Below are positions 23,236 to 38,379 of a DNA stretch of 64,000 bases, piece by piece. A program made the translations under genes and the position numbers. Where the stretch lies: the NCBI GenBank assembly GCA_016946835.1, contig JACVTC010000182.1, forward strand, positions 167,501-231,500, read 5' to 3'. The notes below the pieces were generated by a model. It was not told where the DNA came from. It ran no database searches and saw only the letters and a list, made by a program, of their open reading frames with translations. Numbering within the stretch: position 1 is the first letter of the stretch; the number at the start of each line of letters is the position of its first letter. This DNA is from Neocallimastix lanati (nom. inval.) (Eukaryota; Neocallimastigomycota; Neocallimastigomycetes; Neocallimastigales; Neocallimastigaceae).

Positions 23236-24401
23236 TTACTTTGGATTCATTGAATCACTGAATAAAGCGATCCATCTAGTATGTCTACTAGACATAGGAA
23301 TACTATTATTAAAATAACCAACAAGAAGTTTATGATCAGTGATAAAGGTAACTTCAAATTTAAATGCAGCAATATATGAACGAAACTTGTTTAAAGCAAA
23401 AATAACAGCAAGACCTTCTTTCTCTGCAAAAGAATAATGCAATTCAGCATTATGCAAGGATCTACTGACACAATATACTGGATGTTCTTTAGAAGAATCA
23501 TCATAAAATTGTAAAAGAAAGGTACTAATCGCGAAATCAGAAACATCAGTACGAATATTGAAATAAAGAGTTGAATTTGGATATTTTAGAATTGGAGAAT
23601 CACAAAGTGCATTTCTTAAAGTATTGAAAGCGATTGCATGTTCCGACGTCCAATTAAAGGAAAATTTAGGCTAGAAAGTTTATTAAGATAATCCGAAATG
23701 GAAGCAAAATTTGGAATAAATTTCCAATAATAGTTTACTAATCCTAGAAATGTACGTAGTTGTTTAACACTAGTAGGTTTCTTCAAAGAAGAAATTGCAA
23801 AAACTTTAGTAGGTATAGGCTGTATACCTTGTTCAGACAAAACGTGACCTAACCCTTCAACAGAAGGTAAAAAGAATTTATGTTTTTCTAAGTGAGCAGA
23901 AAATTTGCTTACATGTAAAATAGTGAAAACTTTCCTTAAGTCAATTATATATTGTTCTACTGAAGGAGAATTAACCAAAATATTATCAAGATAAACAAAT
24001 AGACATTTTCCAATTAGGGGCATAAAAATTCTGTTCATTTCTCTTTGAAAAGTGGCGGGAGAATTTGTTAATCCAAAAGGCATGACAACAAAATTATAAT
24101 TCCCAAACTCAGTAATGAATGCGGTTTTTTCTGTATCCTTTCTAGCCATGGGAATTTGATGGTAATCAGCAAACCGATAAAGAGCGAAGAATCCTTTAGT
24201 ACCATAAACTGATTCCAACAATTCATCCATGAACGAAATGACATAAGAATTTTTTAAAGTAACAAAATTTAGTTTACTGTAATCAATACACATTCTCCAT
24301 TTTCCATTCTTCTTCCGAACTAACACGACTGGAAAAGCCCATGGAGAATAATAGGGTTCAATTAGTCCTTGTTTCAGTAGTTTAATAATTTCTTCCTTCA
24401 A
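23236..24401 (-). pseudogene. Retroelement relic: reverse transcriptase and RNase H part
   Basis: 24401-23616: reverse transcriptase with LIKQGLIEPYYSPWAFPVVL-like entry, RKKNGKWRMCIDYSKLN, FVVMPFGLTNSPATFQ and the active-site box FVYLDNIL, where the usual YLDD has become YLDN; this loses a catalytic Asp. A shift near 23650-23660 separates it from RNase H: RTDVSDFAIS, then HYSFAEKEGLAVIFALNKFR and FITDHKLLVGYF down to 23236. Stops and the changed catalytic box show it is dead. Confidence 0.85.
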
Positions 24402-24696
24402 GGCAAAGGATTTTTCTAATGAAATTTTATATGGTGGTAATTAAATTGTTTTATTGTTAATTAATGAAATTTTGTGAGGATTTGAACAAGATATTGAAAC
24501 TTCATCAATTAGATTAACAAGAACATCACCAAATTCATTGATTAATTTATTTAATTCATCATTAGAATTAATTGCTATAATATTTTTATTATGAGTAGTA
24601 TTAATGAGCATATCATTAAAAACAGTAATTTTATATATTTCATTAATTGAACCATTCGTTTCTTCCACAGCAATAGATGTAAATGTTAAATCTTTA

Positions 24697-25656
24697 TCAA
24701 TCTTTAAAACCATTATCATCAAGATCAATAAGTAAACGGCATTTTTTTTGAATTCCTCTATTAAAAACGATGTTATATGAGAAGGAATAATTATCAATTA
24801 TCCAAAGCATTTCCTCAATTGAAATATTAGGAAATTCCACTTTCAATTGCACCAGACAATTTGATATGATAAATCCTTTACAAACTATCTTAAACCACGT
24901 TTCTTTTGATTTCACCGTAGTAACTTTAGATTCAATTTTTTTAAAAAATGATTTAGTAATTGTATTAATACTAGCACCAGAATCTACTAAAACACAAACA
25001 GGAGAGTCATGAACAAAATCGGTAATCATAACAATTCTTGTATCCACCATTATTTTGAGATGATTCTCCATGGTGGGGTCATCACGAACTTCATTATAAT
25101 CAAAATAGGAATTTAAACCCACCATACGAGCCTTTTCTAGATTGCTTAGTTCTTCATCAGACTTCTCAATAGTATTAATCGAATTTGTTACAGAACGATC
25201 TAGTTTTATCCCTTTATCACATAATTTCATAAGGAAAGAACTAACAGAAAACAATTGGGCAAATGAAATTCAAGCATTGGTGTTCGCTAAGGCTTCGTAT
25301 AAATCATAGGCTTTCTTATCTTTTATCATTAAAATCTATTTTAGAAACTCGAGAAATATTTTCTTGTTCACAGCATGTTTAATGTTATTTGTATCATTAT
25401 CTTCTCTGAGTCTCCTTTTATCTTTTAATTCTTTATTAGTTTTTTTTTTCGCATCTAGAATACTTTTATTATTAATAATGGATAGATCGATGATATCACC
25501 CTTTGGGATTGCAGGTTTCCTTCCTTTCTTCTTATATATTTTATTTTCCATAATTATTTGTTGCTTTTTGTATTTTCTGAATCCTAAGGTACTCCAAGAA
25601 AAAATTTTAATATGGAGAACACTCTTACAATTATTGATTTCAAGAGGATCCTTCAC
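24697..25656 (-). pseudogene. Retroelement relic: pre-protease and aspartic protease part
   Basis: 25656-25336 reads a basic segment (ENKIYKKKGRKPAIPKGD, KKKTNKELKDKRRLRED), then a frame break; 25254-24697 reads an acidic stretch and the retroviral-type aspartic protease signature VCVLVDSGASINTIT (Asp-Ser-Gly) with a downstream hydrophobic region. 24797-24441 continues in another frame. The protease would process the polyprotein in an intact element. Broken by at least two shifts. Confidence 0.75.
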
Positions 25657-25690
25657 AAATTAATAAATTTCTTTCCAAACACTTTAGTTT

Positions 25691-26823
25691 AAAGAAAAAT
25701 TTATACAAATAAGACCACTTTGTTACTTATTAAAGTACATGTAAATTGACATTTATTATTTATATTTACCCTTTAAATATAAATAATAGTTTTTAATATA
25801 TTTAATGTAAACTACAAATAAAAATAAAAAAAATTTTATAGGCAACACTAATAATTAATAAACACTTATTATTAATTATAATATTTAGTTTTATATATTT
25901 TATTTATTAATATTAATATTTCATTATTAAATTTCCTCATTCTTTCATTTTGTTTACTTTTCTTCTCTTCTTCTAAAATAAACAAAAGACTTGTTGTTTT
26001 ATTATTATTAAAAGAGAACAATGCTCTATATTATTAATATATATTTTTAATATATTTATAATAATTTAAATTATTAATAAAATTATAATTATATTTCACT
26101 AGAATACAATTTGTATACATTAATTTCATACATTAAAATATTATATTTTATAGTTAATTAATTATAAATTTACAGAATGATGAAATATATAAATAAACTT
26201 TTTTTTTTTCAAAGTAATATTTAATTTAAATCAACTTCTTTCAAATATATATATTTATATTTATTTTTTCCTATTATGGAGTTATCAGATTTTTGAATTC
26301 ATTTATATCTTTTTAAAGTAATATTTTTATTAATCAATTTAAATGTTTATCAACTAATTATTGATTACATTAATTATATAATAACCTAGTTTATTTATAT
26401 TAAAGGTCTTATATATATTATGTAATTAGATATTATTATTTTGAAGGACCTCATTATTATTATATTTTATTTCTATAAAGATAATAAAAACACTTCATTA
26501 TTAAATTATTTCTTATAATTTTTTTTCTTTTTTTTTTTTTAATTAATTTTATTTATTTTTTTATTAATTTAATAACTCTATATTTAATTTCTATGTTTTA
26601 TTTAATATTTATTACATTAGTATTTTTAATTATATTTAATTAATTACTTTTTAAAAAAAAAGAAACAAACAAAAATAAAATTTAAGGTCTATTATTAATT
26701 ATATAATTTTTTTTAATAAATAAATTGTTTCTTTATTAAATATTTTATAATAAATTATAACAATATTATTTTTCATTATTATTTATATCTTATTTTCATT
26801 CTTTTTAGGCACTACCGAATTAT
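25691..26823. other. Spacer, right side of retroelement insertion
   Basis: AT-rich, no gene. From about 26165 it matches the right-hand half of normal array spacers and ends in the conserved 3' flank (TTTTTAGGCACTACCGAATT on the plus strand) of the next copy. Confidence 0.55.
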
Positions 26824-27141
26824 TTAGAAAGAGGCTAAATTTTTATTTTTGGATACTCTATGTGGTCCTTTTTTACGTACATCTTTTCCTACTTTTTTAT
26901 GTACATCTTTTCCTACTTTTTTATGTACATTTTTACCACCTTTTTTTAATGATCTACTGAATAATTCATTCTTTTCTTCATTAGAATTATCTATTCTTGT
27001 GTTTTCAGGTAAACTTCTTATAATTGGTTGTAGTTTATCAACTTTTGAAACAGCATCTTCATTCAAAGGTTCTGGGGTTGGGTGAGCACTAACGAAAAGA
27101 GCTAAGCAAGCAGCATAGGTAATAAAAGTACTAATTTTCAT
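26824..27141 (-). CDS. Secreted cationic-repeat protein, array copy 9
   Basis: 105 residues: signal peptide MKISTFITYAACLALFVSA, acidic segment as in copy 5 but with DNSNEEK for DNFNEEK, and only three 8-residue units (GGKNVHKK, VGKDVHKK, VGKDVRKK) before GPHRVSKNKNLASF. It is shorter than its neighbours by exactly one 24-bp unit, showing that the coding repeat changes in number. First member of the evenly spaced part of the array (next gene 1,794 bp on). Upstream block present at about 27168-27180. Confidence 0.85.
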   Translation of the reverse strand: MKISTFITYAACLALFVSAHPTPEPLNEDAVSKVDKLQPIIRSLPENTRIDNSNEEKNELFSRSLKKGGKNVHKKVGKDVHKKVGKDVRKKGPHRVSKNKNLASF

Positions 27142-27513
27142 TTTGATAAATAATTTATTTAATAAAACGTTTATATATTTTTTAGATTTTTTCTTTTTAA
27201 AAAATTAAAATAATATATATAATTAATGATTTTTAAATCTTAAAAATTTTTTCTCTTTTTATATTTTTTTTTAAAATTTTTTTCAAAACTTATCTAAAAA
27301 AATTAGAAATCATATTAATAATTTAATTATTAATTATTGTTAATTATTAATTATTGTTAATTATTGATTTTTTTAAATTATAATTTATTTAATGTTATTT
27401 TTATTATTATTATTTTTATTTTTATTATTATTATTATTATTATTATCATTTTTCATATTTTTATTTTTATTACTATTATTATTTATTATAATTTTTATTA
27501 TTATTTAATTTTA

Positions 27514-27549
<36 letters not shown>

Positions 27550-28617
27550 TTAATAATTTTTATAAAATAAATTTTATAATAAATTATTAATTCCTTAAAA
27601 TTATCAAATAATTATATTTTTATGGAATTAATGATAAAGTTTAATTTAATATTAAAAAGAAATTTATTATAATTAATTATAAAATAAAATTAATAAACTT
27701 AAACATCATACATTTATAATCAAATAATAATTATCCAAAAAAAAAATAATAATATTACTATAATTTATAATTTAGTTAACAATTATTATTGGTAATTCTA
27801 ATTCACAAATATCGATTTCAGAGGCAAATATTTACTTCATATCATTTATATATATTTACCTATATAAGCAATATTAAAAAATTATCCTTAAAAAAATTTT
27901 AAAATAAATTATTATTATATAAATATAATTATAAATATATAGAATGATAAGATACATGAATAAACTTTATTTTATTTATTATTTTCTTTTGTTCTAAATA
28001 ATAATTATTAAATTAAATTCAATTATTTTCAAAATATAAATCATATTTTTAATTTAATAATAATTATAATATATGTATTTATATTTATTCTGTCCCAAAA
28101 AGAAGTTTTCATTTTTTCGAATTTATTTATATCTTTTTAAAGGTAAATTTTTAATAAGAAATATTAAACGTTTAATAAATATTTTATTATTACATTGGTT
28201 ATATAATAACCTAGTTTATTTATATTAAGGGGGTTATATATATTATGGAAATTATATATAGATATCATTTTTATTTAGAAAAACTTCATTATTATTATAA
28301 TTTATTTATATTTTTATTCGTTATTTCTATAAAGAAAACAAAAATACTTTAATATTAAATTATTTTATACGATAATTTTTACTTTATTTTTTATTTTTTT
28401 TTCTATTAATTACATAATTTTATATTTAATTTTTATTTTTTATATAATATTTATTACTTTATATTTTATAATTCTATTTAATTAGTTATTTTAATATATT
28501 AAATAAGAAAAATAAAAATTTATAGTTCATTTAATATTTTATAATTAATAATGAGTTTATTATTTTTCTTCATTATTTATATCTTATTTTCATTCTTTTT
28601 AGGCACTACCGAATTAT
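27142..28617. repeat. Array spacer, standard layout with ATT-type tracts
   Basis: Order on the plus strand: upstream block; CTTATCTAAAAAAATTA block; AT trinucleotide tract (27394-27552, interrupted); TTATTAATTCCTTAAAATTA block; A-run (about 27738); TAATTCTAATTCACAAATAT block; TCTGTCCCAAAAAGAAGTTT block; GGGGGTTATATATATTATGG block; then the 3' flank of the next gene. All later spacers keep this order. No gene. Confidence 0.75.
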
Positions 28618-28959
28618 TTAGAAAGAGGCTAAATTTTTATTTTTGGAAACTCTATGTGGTCCTTTTTTACGTACATCTTTTCCTACTTTTTTGCGTACAT
28701 CTTTACCAACTTTTTTATGTACATCTTTTCCTACTTTTTTATGTGCATTTTTACCAACTTTTTTTAATGATCTACTGAATAATTCATTCTTTTCTTCATT
28801 AGAATTATCTATTCTTGTGTTTTCAGGTAAACTTCTTATAATTGGTTGTAGTTTATCAACTTTTGAAACAGCATCTTCATTCAAAGGTTCTGGGGTTGGG
28901 TGAGCACTAACGAAGAGAGCTAAGCAAGCAGCATAGGTAATAAAAGTACTAATTTTCAT
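28618..28959 (-). CDS. Secreted cationic-repeat protein, array copy 10
   Basis: 113 residues; four units, the first two changed to VGKNAHKK and VGKDVHKK, then VGKDVRKK twice. Signal peptide and acidic part as in copy 9. Copies 11, 13 and 14 share this first-unit variant, which defines a sub-branch spread between members of another branch (12, 15, 16). 1,682 bp to the next gene. Confidence 0.85.
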   Translation of the reverse strand: MKISTFITYAACLALFVSAHPTPEPLNEDAVSKVDKLQPIIRSLPENTRIDNSNEEKNELFSRSLKKVGKNAHKKVGKDVHKKVGKDVRKKVGKDVRKKGPHRVSKNKNLASF

Positions 28960-29196
28960 TTTGATAAATAATTTATTTAATAAAACGTTTATATATTTTT
29001 TAGATTTTTGCTTTTTAAAAAATTAAAATAATATATATAATTAATGATTTTTAAATCTTAAACATTTTTTCTCTTTTTATATTTTTTCTTAAAAACTTTT
29101 TCATTAACTTATCTAAAAAAATTAAAAATTACATTAATAATTTAATTATTAATTATTTGTTAATTATTATTTTTTTTAAATTATATTTTAATGTTA

Positions 29197-29255
<59 letters not shown>

Positions 29256-30299
29256 ATTTTTATAAAATAAATTTTATAATGAATTATTAATTCCTTAAAA
29301 TTATCAAATAATTATATTTTTATGGAATTAATGATAAGGTTTAATTTAATATTAAAAAGAAATTTATTATAATTAATTATACAATAAAATTTATTTAAAC
29401 ATCATACATTTATAATCAAATTTTAATTATCCAAAAAAAAAAAAAAAATATTACTATAATTTATAATTTAGTTAACATTTATTTTTGGTAATTCTAATTC
29501 ACAAATATTGATTTCAGTGACAAATATTACTTCATATCATTTATATATATTTATCTATATATGCAATATTAAAAATTATCCTTAAAAAATTTTAAAATAA
29601 ATTATTACTATATAAATATAATTATAAATTTCCAGAATGATAAAATACATAAATAAACTTTATTTTATTTATTATATTCTTTTGTTCTAAATAATAATTA
29701 TTAAATTAAATTTTTTCCAAAATATAAATCATATTTTTAATAATAATTATAATATATTTATTTATATTTATTCTGTCCCAAAAAGAAGTTTTCACTTTTT
29801 CGAATTTATTTATATCTTTTTAAATGTAAATTTTTAATAAGAAATATTAAACGTTTAATAAATATTTAATTATTACATTGGTTATATAATAACCTTGTTT
29901 ATTTATATTAAGGGGGTTATATATATAATGGAAATTATATATAGATATCATTTTTATTTAGAAAAACTTCATTATTATTATAATTTATTTATATTTTTAT
30001 ACTTTATTTCTATAAAGAAAACAAAAATACTTTAATATTAAATTATTTTATACAATAATTTTTACTTTATTTTTTATTTTTTTTCTATTAATTACATAAT
30101 TTTATATTTAATTTCTATTTTTTATATAATATTTATTACTTTATATTTTATAATTCTATTTAATTAGTTATTTTAATATATTAAATAAGAAAAATAAAAA
30201 TTTATAGTTCATATAATATTTTATAATTAATAATGAGTTTATTATTTTTCTTCATTATTTATATCTTATTTTCATTCTTTTTAGGCACTACCGAATTAT
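28960..30299. repeat. Array spacer with (ATT)n of about 19 units
   Basis: Same ordered blocks as the spacer at 27142-28617; ATT tract at about 29197-29252, A-run at about 29434-29449. No gene. Confidence 0.75.
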
Positions 30300-30641
30300 T
30301 TAGAAAGAGGCTAAATTTTTATTTTTGGAAACTCTATGTGGTCCTTTTTTACGTACATCTTTTCCTACTTTTTTGCGTACATCTTTACCAACTTTTTTAT
30401 GTACATCTTTTCCTACTTTTTTATGTGCATTTTTACCAACTTTTTTTAATGATCTACTGAATAATTCATTCTTTTCTTCATTAGAATTATCTATTCTTGT
30501 GTTTTCAGGTAAACTTCTTATAATTGGTTGTAGTTTATCAACTTTTGAAATAGCATCTTCATTCAAAGGTTCTGGGGTTGGGTGAGCACTAACGAAGAGA
30601 GCTAAGCAAGCAGCATAGGTAATAAAAGTACTAATTTTCAT
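30300..30641 (-). CDS. Secreted cationic-repeat protein, array copy 11
   Basis: 113 residues, identical to copy 10 except Ile for Val in NEDAISKVDK. Four C-terminal units starting with VGKNAHKK. Flanks also match copy 10 closely. 1,783 bp to the next gene. Confidence 0.85.
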   Translation of the reverse strand: MKISTFITYAACLALFVSAHPTPEPLNEDAISKVDKLQPIIRSLPENTRIDNSNEEKNELFSRSLKKVGKNAHKKVGKDVHKKVGKDVRKKVGKDVRKKGPHRVSKNKNLASF

Positions 30642-32082
<1,441 letters not shown>

Positions 32083-32412
32083 TTAGAAAGAGGCTAAATT
32101 TTTATTTTTGGATACTCTATGTGGTCCTTTTTTACGTACATCTTTTCCTACTTTTTTGCGTACATCTTTTCCTGCTTTTTTATGCACATCTTTACCAGCT
32201 TTTTTTAATGCTCTACGCATTAATATATCCTTTTCTTCATTATCAATATCTATTTTTGTATTTTCAGGTATATTTTTTATAATTGATTTTAGTTCATCAT
32301 TGCTAATTCCAACTTTTGAAACGTCATCTTTATTCAAAGGTTCTGGGGTTGGATGAGCACTAACAAAGAGAGTTAAAGAAGCAGCAAAGGCAATAAAAGT
32401 ACTGATTTTCAT
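32083..32412 (-). CDS. Secreted cationic-repeat protein, second subfamily, array copy 12
   Basis: 109 residues. Signal peptide MKISTFIAFAASLTLFVSA, then HPTPEPLNKDDVSKVGISND, ELKSIIKNIPENTKIDIDN, EEKDILMRRALKK. This acidic part has four more residues (VGISND) than the DKLQP subfamily and different spacing to Arg-Arg. Three 8-residue units follow (AGKDVHKK, AGKDVRKK, VGKDVRKK), then the shared GPHRVSKNKNLASF end. The C-terminal third is almost the same as in the other subfamily while the middle differs, pointing to exchange between copies. Confidence 0.85.
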   Translation of the reverse strand: MKISTFIAFAASLTLFVSAHPTPEPLNKDDVSKVGISNDELKSIIKNIPENTKIDIDNEEKDILMRRALKKAGKDVHKKAGKDVRKKVGKDVRKKGPHRVSKNKNLASF

Positions 32413-32648
32413 TTTGATAAATTATTTATTTAATAAAACGTTTAAATATTTTTTAGATTTTTGTTTTTTAGAAAATTAAAATAATATATAAATTAATGAT
32501 AATTTAATCTTAAACATTTTTGCTCTTTTTATATTTTTTTTAAAAACTTTTTCTTTTAACTTATCTAAAAAAATTAAAAATTACATTAATAATTTAATTA
32601 TTAATTATTTGTTAATTAATAATTTTTTTAAATTATATTTTAATGTTA

Positions 32649-32707
<59 letters not shown>

Positions 32708-32878
32708 ATTTTTATAAAATAAATTTAATAATGAATTATTAATTCCTTAAAATTATCAATTAATTATATTTTTATGGAATTAATGATAAGGTTTAATAAT
32801 AAAAAGAAATTTATTATAATTAATTATAAAATAAAATTTATTTAAACATCATATATTTATAATCAAATATTAATTATC

Positions 32879-32921
<43 letters not shown>

Positions 32922-33781
32922 TACTATAATTTATAATTTAGTTAACATTTATTATTGGTAATTCTAATTCACAAATATTGATTACAGAGACAAATATTTA
33001 ATTCATATCATTTATATATATTTATCTATATATGAAATATTAAAAAATTATCCTTATAAAAATTTTAAAATAAATTATTATTATATAAATATAATTATAA
33101 ATTTAAAGAATGATAAAATACATAAATAAACTTTATTTTATTTATTATTTTTTTTTTTGTTCAAAATAATAATTATTAAATTAAATTCAATTTCTTTCAA
33201 AATATAAATCATATTTTTAATTTAATAATAATTATAATATATTTATTTAAATTTATTCTTTCCAAAAAAGAAGGTTTCGCCTTTTCGAATTTATTTATAT
33301 CTTTTTAAAGGTAAATTTTAAATCAGTAAATTTAAAATATAAATAAATATTTAATTATTACATTATTTATATAATAACTTAGTTTATTTATACTAAGGGA
33401 GTTATATATATTATGGAAATTTTATATTATTATTATTTAGAAAACTTCATTATTATTATATTATATTTAAATTTTTATACTTCATTTCTATAAAGAAAAC
33501 AAAAATACTTTAATATTAAATTATTTTATACGATAATTTTTACTTTATTTTTTATTTTTTTTTTCAATTATTAATTACATAATTATATTTTTATTTGTAT
33601 TTTTTATATAATATTTATTACATTATATATTGTAATTCTATTTAATTAGTTATTTTTATATATTAAATAAGAAAAATAAAAATTTATAGTTCATATAATA
33701 TTTTATAATTAATAATGAGTTTATTATTTTTCTTCATTATTTATATCTTATTTTCATTCTTTTTAGGCACTACCGAATTAT
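32413..33781. repeat. Array spacer with (ATT)n and long poly(A)
   Basis: Standard order; ATT tract at about 32653-32705 and an A-run of nearly 40 at about 32880-32918. No gene. Confidence 0.75.
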
Positions 33782-34123
33782 TTAGAAAGAGGCTAAATTT
33801 TTATTTTTGGAAACTCTATGTGGTCCTTTTTTACGTACATCTTTTCCTACTTTTTTGCGTACATCTTTACCAACTTTTTTATGTACATCTTTTCCTACTT
33901 TTTTATGTGCATTTTTACCAACTTTTTTTAATGATCTACTGAATAATTCATTCTTTTCTTCATTAGAATTATCAATTCTTGTGTTTTCAGGTAAACTTCT
34001 TATAATTGGTTGTAGTTTATCAACTTTTGAAACAGCATCTTCATTCAAAGGTTCTGGGGTTGGGTGAGCACTAACGAAGAGAGCTAAGCAAGCAACATAA
34101 GTAATAAAAGTACTAATTTTCAT
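33782..34123 (-). CDS. Secreted cationic-repeat protein, array copy 13
   Basis: 113 residues, DKLQP subfamily with the VGKNAHKK first unit; four units. Differs from copy 10 by Val for Ala in the signal peptide (ITYVACLALF), which remains hydrophobic. 1,793 bp to the next gene. Confidence 0.85.
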   Translation of the reverse strand: MKISTFITYVACLALFVSAHPTPEPLNEDAVSKVDKLQPIIRSLPENTRIDNSNEEKNELFSRSLKKVGKNAHKKVGKDVHKKVGKDVRKKVGKDVRKKGPHRVSKNKNLASF

Positions 34124-35574
<1,451 letters not shown>

Positions 35575-35916
35575 TTAGAAAGAGGCTAAATTTTTATTTT
35601 TGGATACTCTATGTGGTCCTTTTTTACGTACATCTTTTCCTACTTTTTTGCGTACATCTTTACCAACTTTTTTATGTACATCTTTTCCTACTTTTTTATG
35701 TGCATTTTTACCAACTTTTTTTAATGATCTACTGAATAATTCATTCTTTTCTTCATTAAAATTATCTATTCTTGTGTTTTCAGGTAAACTTCTTATAATT
35801 GGTTGTAGTTTATCAACTTTTGATACAGCATCTTCATTCAAAGGTTCTGGGGCTGGGTGAGCACTAACGAAGAGAGCTAAGCAAGCAGCATAGGTAATAA
35901 AAGTACTAATTTTCAT
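35575..35916 (-). CDS. Secreted cationic-repeat protein, array copy 14
   Basis: 113 residues, four units with VGKNAHKK first. The mature start reads HPAPEP instead of HPTPEP, and the acidic part has DNFNEEK as in copies 5 and 7, so it mixes features of both sub-branches. Followed by a 1.88-kb step to the next copy. Confidence 0.85.
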   Translation of the reverse strand: MKISTFITYAACLALFVSAHPAPEPLNEDAVSKVDKLQPIIRSLPENTRIDNFNEEKNELFSRSLKKVGKNAHKKVGKDVHKKVGKDVRKKVGKDVRKKGPHRVSKNKNLASF

Positions 35917-36172
35917 TTTGATAAATAATTTATTTATTAAAACGTTTATATATTTTTTAGATTTTTGCTTTTTAAAAAATTAAAATAATGTATATAATTA
36001 ATGATTTTTAAATCTTAAACATTTTTTCTCTTTTTATATTTTTTTTTAAAATTTTTTTCAAAACTTATCTAAAAAAATTAGAAATCATATTAATAATTTA
36101 ATTATTAATTATTGTTAATTATTAATTATTGTTAATTATTGATTTTTTTAAATTATAATTTATTTAATGTTA

Positions 36173-36222
<50 letters not shown>

Positions 36223-36499
36223 GTCATTATCATTTTTCATATTTTTATTTTTATTACTATTATTATTTATTATAATTTTTATTATTATTTAATTTTAATT
36301 ATTGTTATTATTATTATTATTATTATAATTTTTATAAAATAAATTTTATAATAAATTATTAATTCCTTAAAATTATCAAATAATTATATTTTTATGAAAT
36401 TAATGATAAAGTTTAATTTAATATTAAAAAGAAAATTATTATAATTAATTATAAAATAAAACTTAAACATCATACATTTATAATCAAATATTAATTATC

Positions 36500-36539
<40 letters not shown>

Positions 36540-37451
36540 AAATATTACTATAATTTATAATTTAGTTAACAATTATTATTGGTAATTCTAATTCACAAAT
36601 ATTGATTTCAGAGACAAATATTTAATTCATATCATTTATATATATTTATCTATATATGCAATATTAAAAAATTATCCTTAAAAAATTTTAAAATAAATTA
36701 TTACTATATAAATATAATTATAAATTTACAGAATGATAAAATACATACATAAACTTTATTTTATTTATTATTTTCTTTTGTTTTAAATAATAATTATTAA
36801 ATTAAATTAAATTATTTTCAAAATATAAATCATATTTTTAATTTAATAATAATTATAATATATTTATTTATATTTATTTATATTTATTCTGTCCCAAAAA
36901 GAAGTTTTCTCTTTTTCGAATTTATTTATATCTTTTTAAAGGTAAATTTTTAATCAGAAAATTTAAATGTTTAATAAATAATAAAATATTACATTAAATA
37001 TATAATAACCTAGTTTATTTATATTAAGGGGGTTATATATATTATGGAAATTATATATAGATATAATTATTTAGAAAAACTTCATTATTATATTTTATTT
37101 ATATTTTTATACTTTATTTCTATAAAGAAAACAAAAATACTTTAATATTAAATTATTTTATACAATAATTTTTACTTTATTTTTTATTTTTCTTTCTATA
37201 CAATAATTTTTACTTTATTTTTTATTTTTTTTTCTATTAATTACATAATTTTATATTTAATTTTTATTTTTTTATATAATATTTATTACTTTAATTTTTA
37301 TAATTCTATTTAATTAGTTATTTTAATATAATAAATAAGAAAAATAAAAATTTGTAGTTCATTTAATATTTTATAATTAATAATGAGTTTATTATTTTTC
37401 TTCATTATTTATATCTTATTTTTCATTTTTTTTTAGGCATTACTGAATTAT
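35917..37451. repeat. Array spacer
   Basis: Standard order; trinucleotide tracts at about 36176-36222 and 36300-36325, A-run at about 36501-36537. A short local duplication (ACAATAATTTTTACTTTA, at about 37163 and 37200) makes this unit longer. No gene. Confidence 0.75.
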
Positions 37452-37781
37452 TTAGAAAGAGGCTAAATTTTTATTTTTGGATACTCTATGTGGTCCTTTT
37501 TTACGTACATCTTTTCCTACTTTTTTGCGTACATCTTTTCCTACTTTTTTACGTACATCTTTACTAGCTTTTTTTAATGCTCTACGCATTAATATATCCT
37601 TTTCTTCATTATCAATATCTATTTTTGTATTTTCAGGTATATTTTTTATAATTGATTTTAGTTCATCATTGGTAATTCCAACTTTTGAAACGTCATCTTT
37701 ATTCAAAGGTTCTGGGGTTGGATGAGCACTAACAAAGAGAGTTAAAGAAACAGCAAAGGCAATAAAAGTTCTGATTTTCAT
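37452..37781 (-). CDS. Secreted cationic-repeat protein, second subfamily, array copy 15
   Basis: 109 residues; signal peptide MKIRTFIAFAVSLTLFVSA (Arg at residue 4 is unique), VGITND acidic part, then ASKDVRKK, VGKDVRKK, VGKDVRKK and GPHRVSKNKNLASF. Close to copies 12 and 16. Upstream block present at about 37808-37820. Confidence 0.85.
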   Translation of the reverse strand: MKIRTFIAFAVSLTLFVSAHPTPEPLNKDDVSKVGITNDELKSIIKNIPENTKIDIDNEEKDILMRRALKKASKDVRKKVGKDVRKKVGKDVRKKGPHRVSKNKNLASF

Positions 37782-38030
37782 TTTAATAAATAATTTATTT
37801 AATAAAACGTTTATATATTTTTTAGATTTTTGTTTTTTAAAAAATTAAAATAATATAAAATTAATGATAATTTAATTTTAAACATTTTTTCTCTTTTTAT
37901 ATTTTTTTTAAAAACTTTTTCAATAGTTTATCTAAAAAAATTATAAATCATATTAATAATTATTAATTATTGTTAATTATTAATTATTGTTTATTATTAA
38001 TTTTTTTAAATTATAAAATATTTAATGATA

Positions 38031-38065
<35 letters not shown>

Positions 38066-38330
38066 TATATTTTTATTTTTATTACTATTATTATTAATTA
38101 TAATTTTTATTATTATTTAATTTTAATTATTATTATTATTATTATTATTTTAATAATTTTTATAAAATAAATTTTATAATAAATTATTAATTCCTTAAAA
38201 TTATCAATTAATTATATTTTTATGGAATTAATGATAAGGTTTAATTTAATATTAAAAAGAAATATAATTAATTATATAATAAAATTAATAAACTTAGACA
38301 TCATATATTTATAATCAAATATTAATTATC

Positions 38331-38379
<49 letters not shown>

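Larger units (their letters stand above)
21925..25690 (-). mobile_element. Degenerate Ty3/gypsy retroelement inside an array spacer
   Basis: Minus-strand order protease, reverse transcriptase, RNase H, integrase is that of Ty3/gypsy elements. The frame is broken several times, no gag with a zinc knuckle is found, and no LTR pair was recognised. The spacer sequence that matches other array spacers stops at about 21920 and resumes at about 26165 (AATTTACAGAATGATGAAAT). The foreign insert therefore lies between these points and has replaced the middle of the spacer. G+C is visibly higher than around it. Confidence 0.85.
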
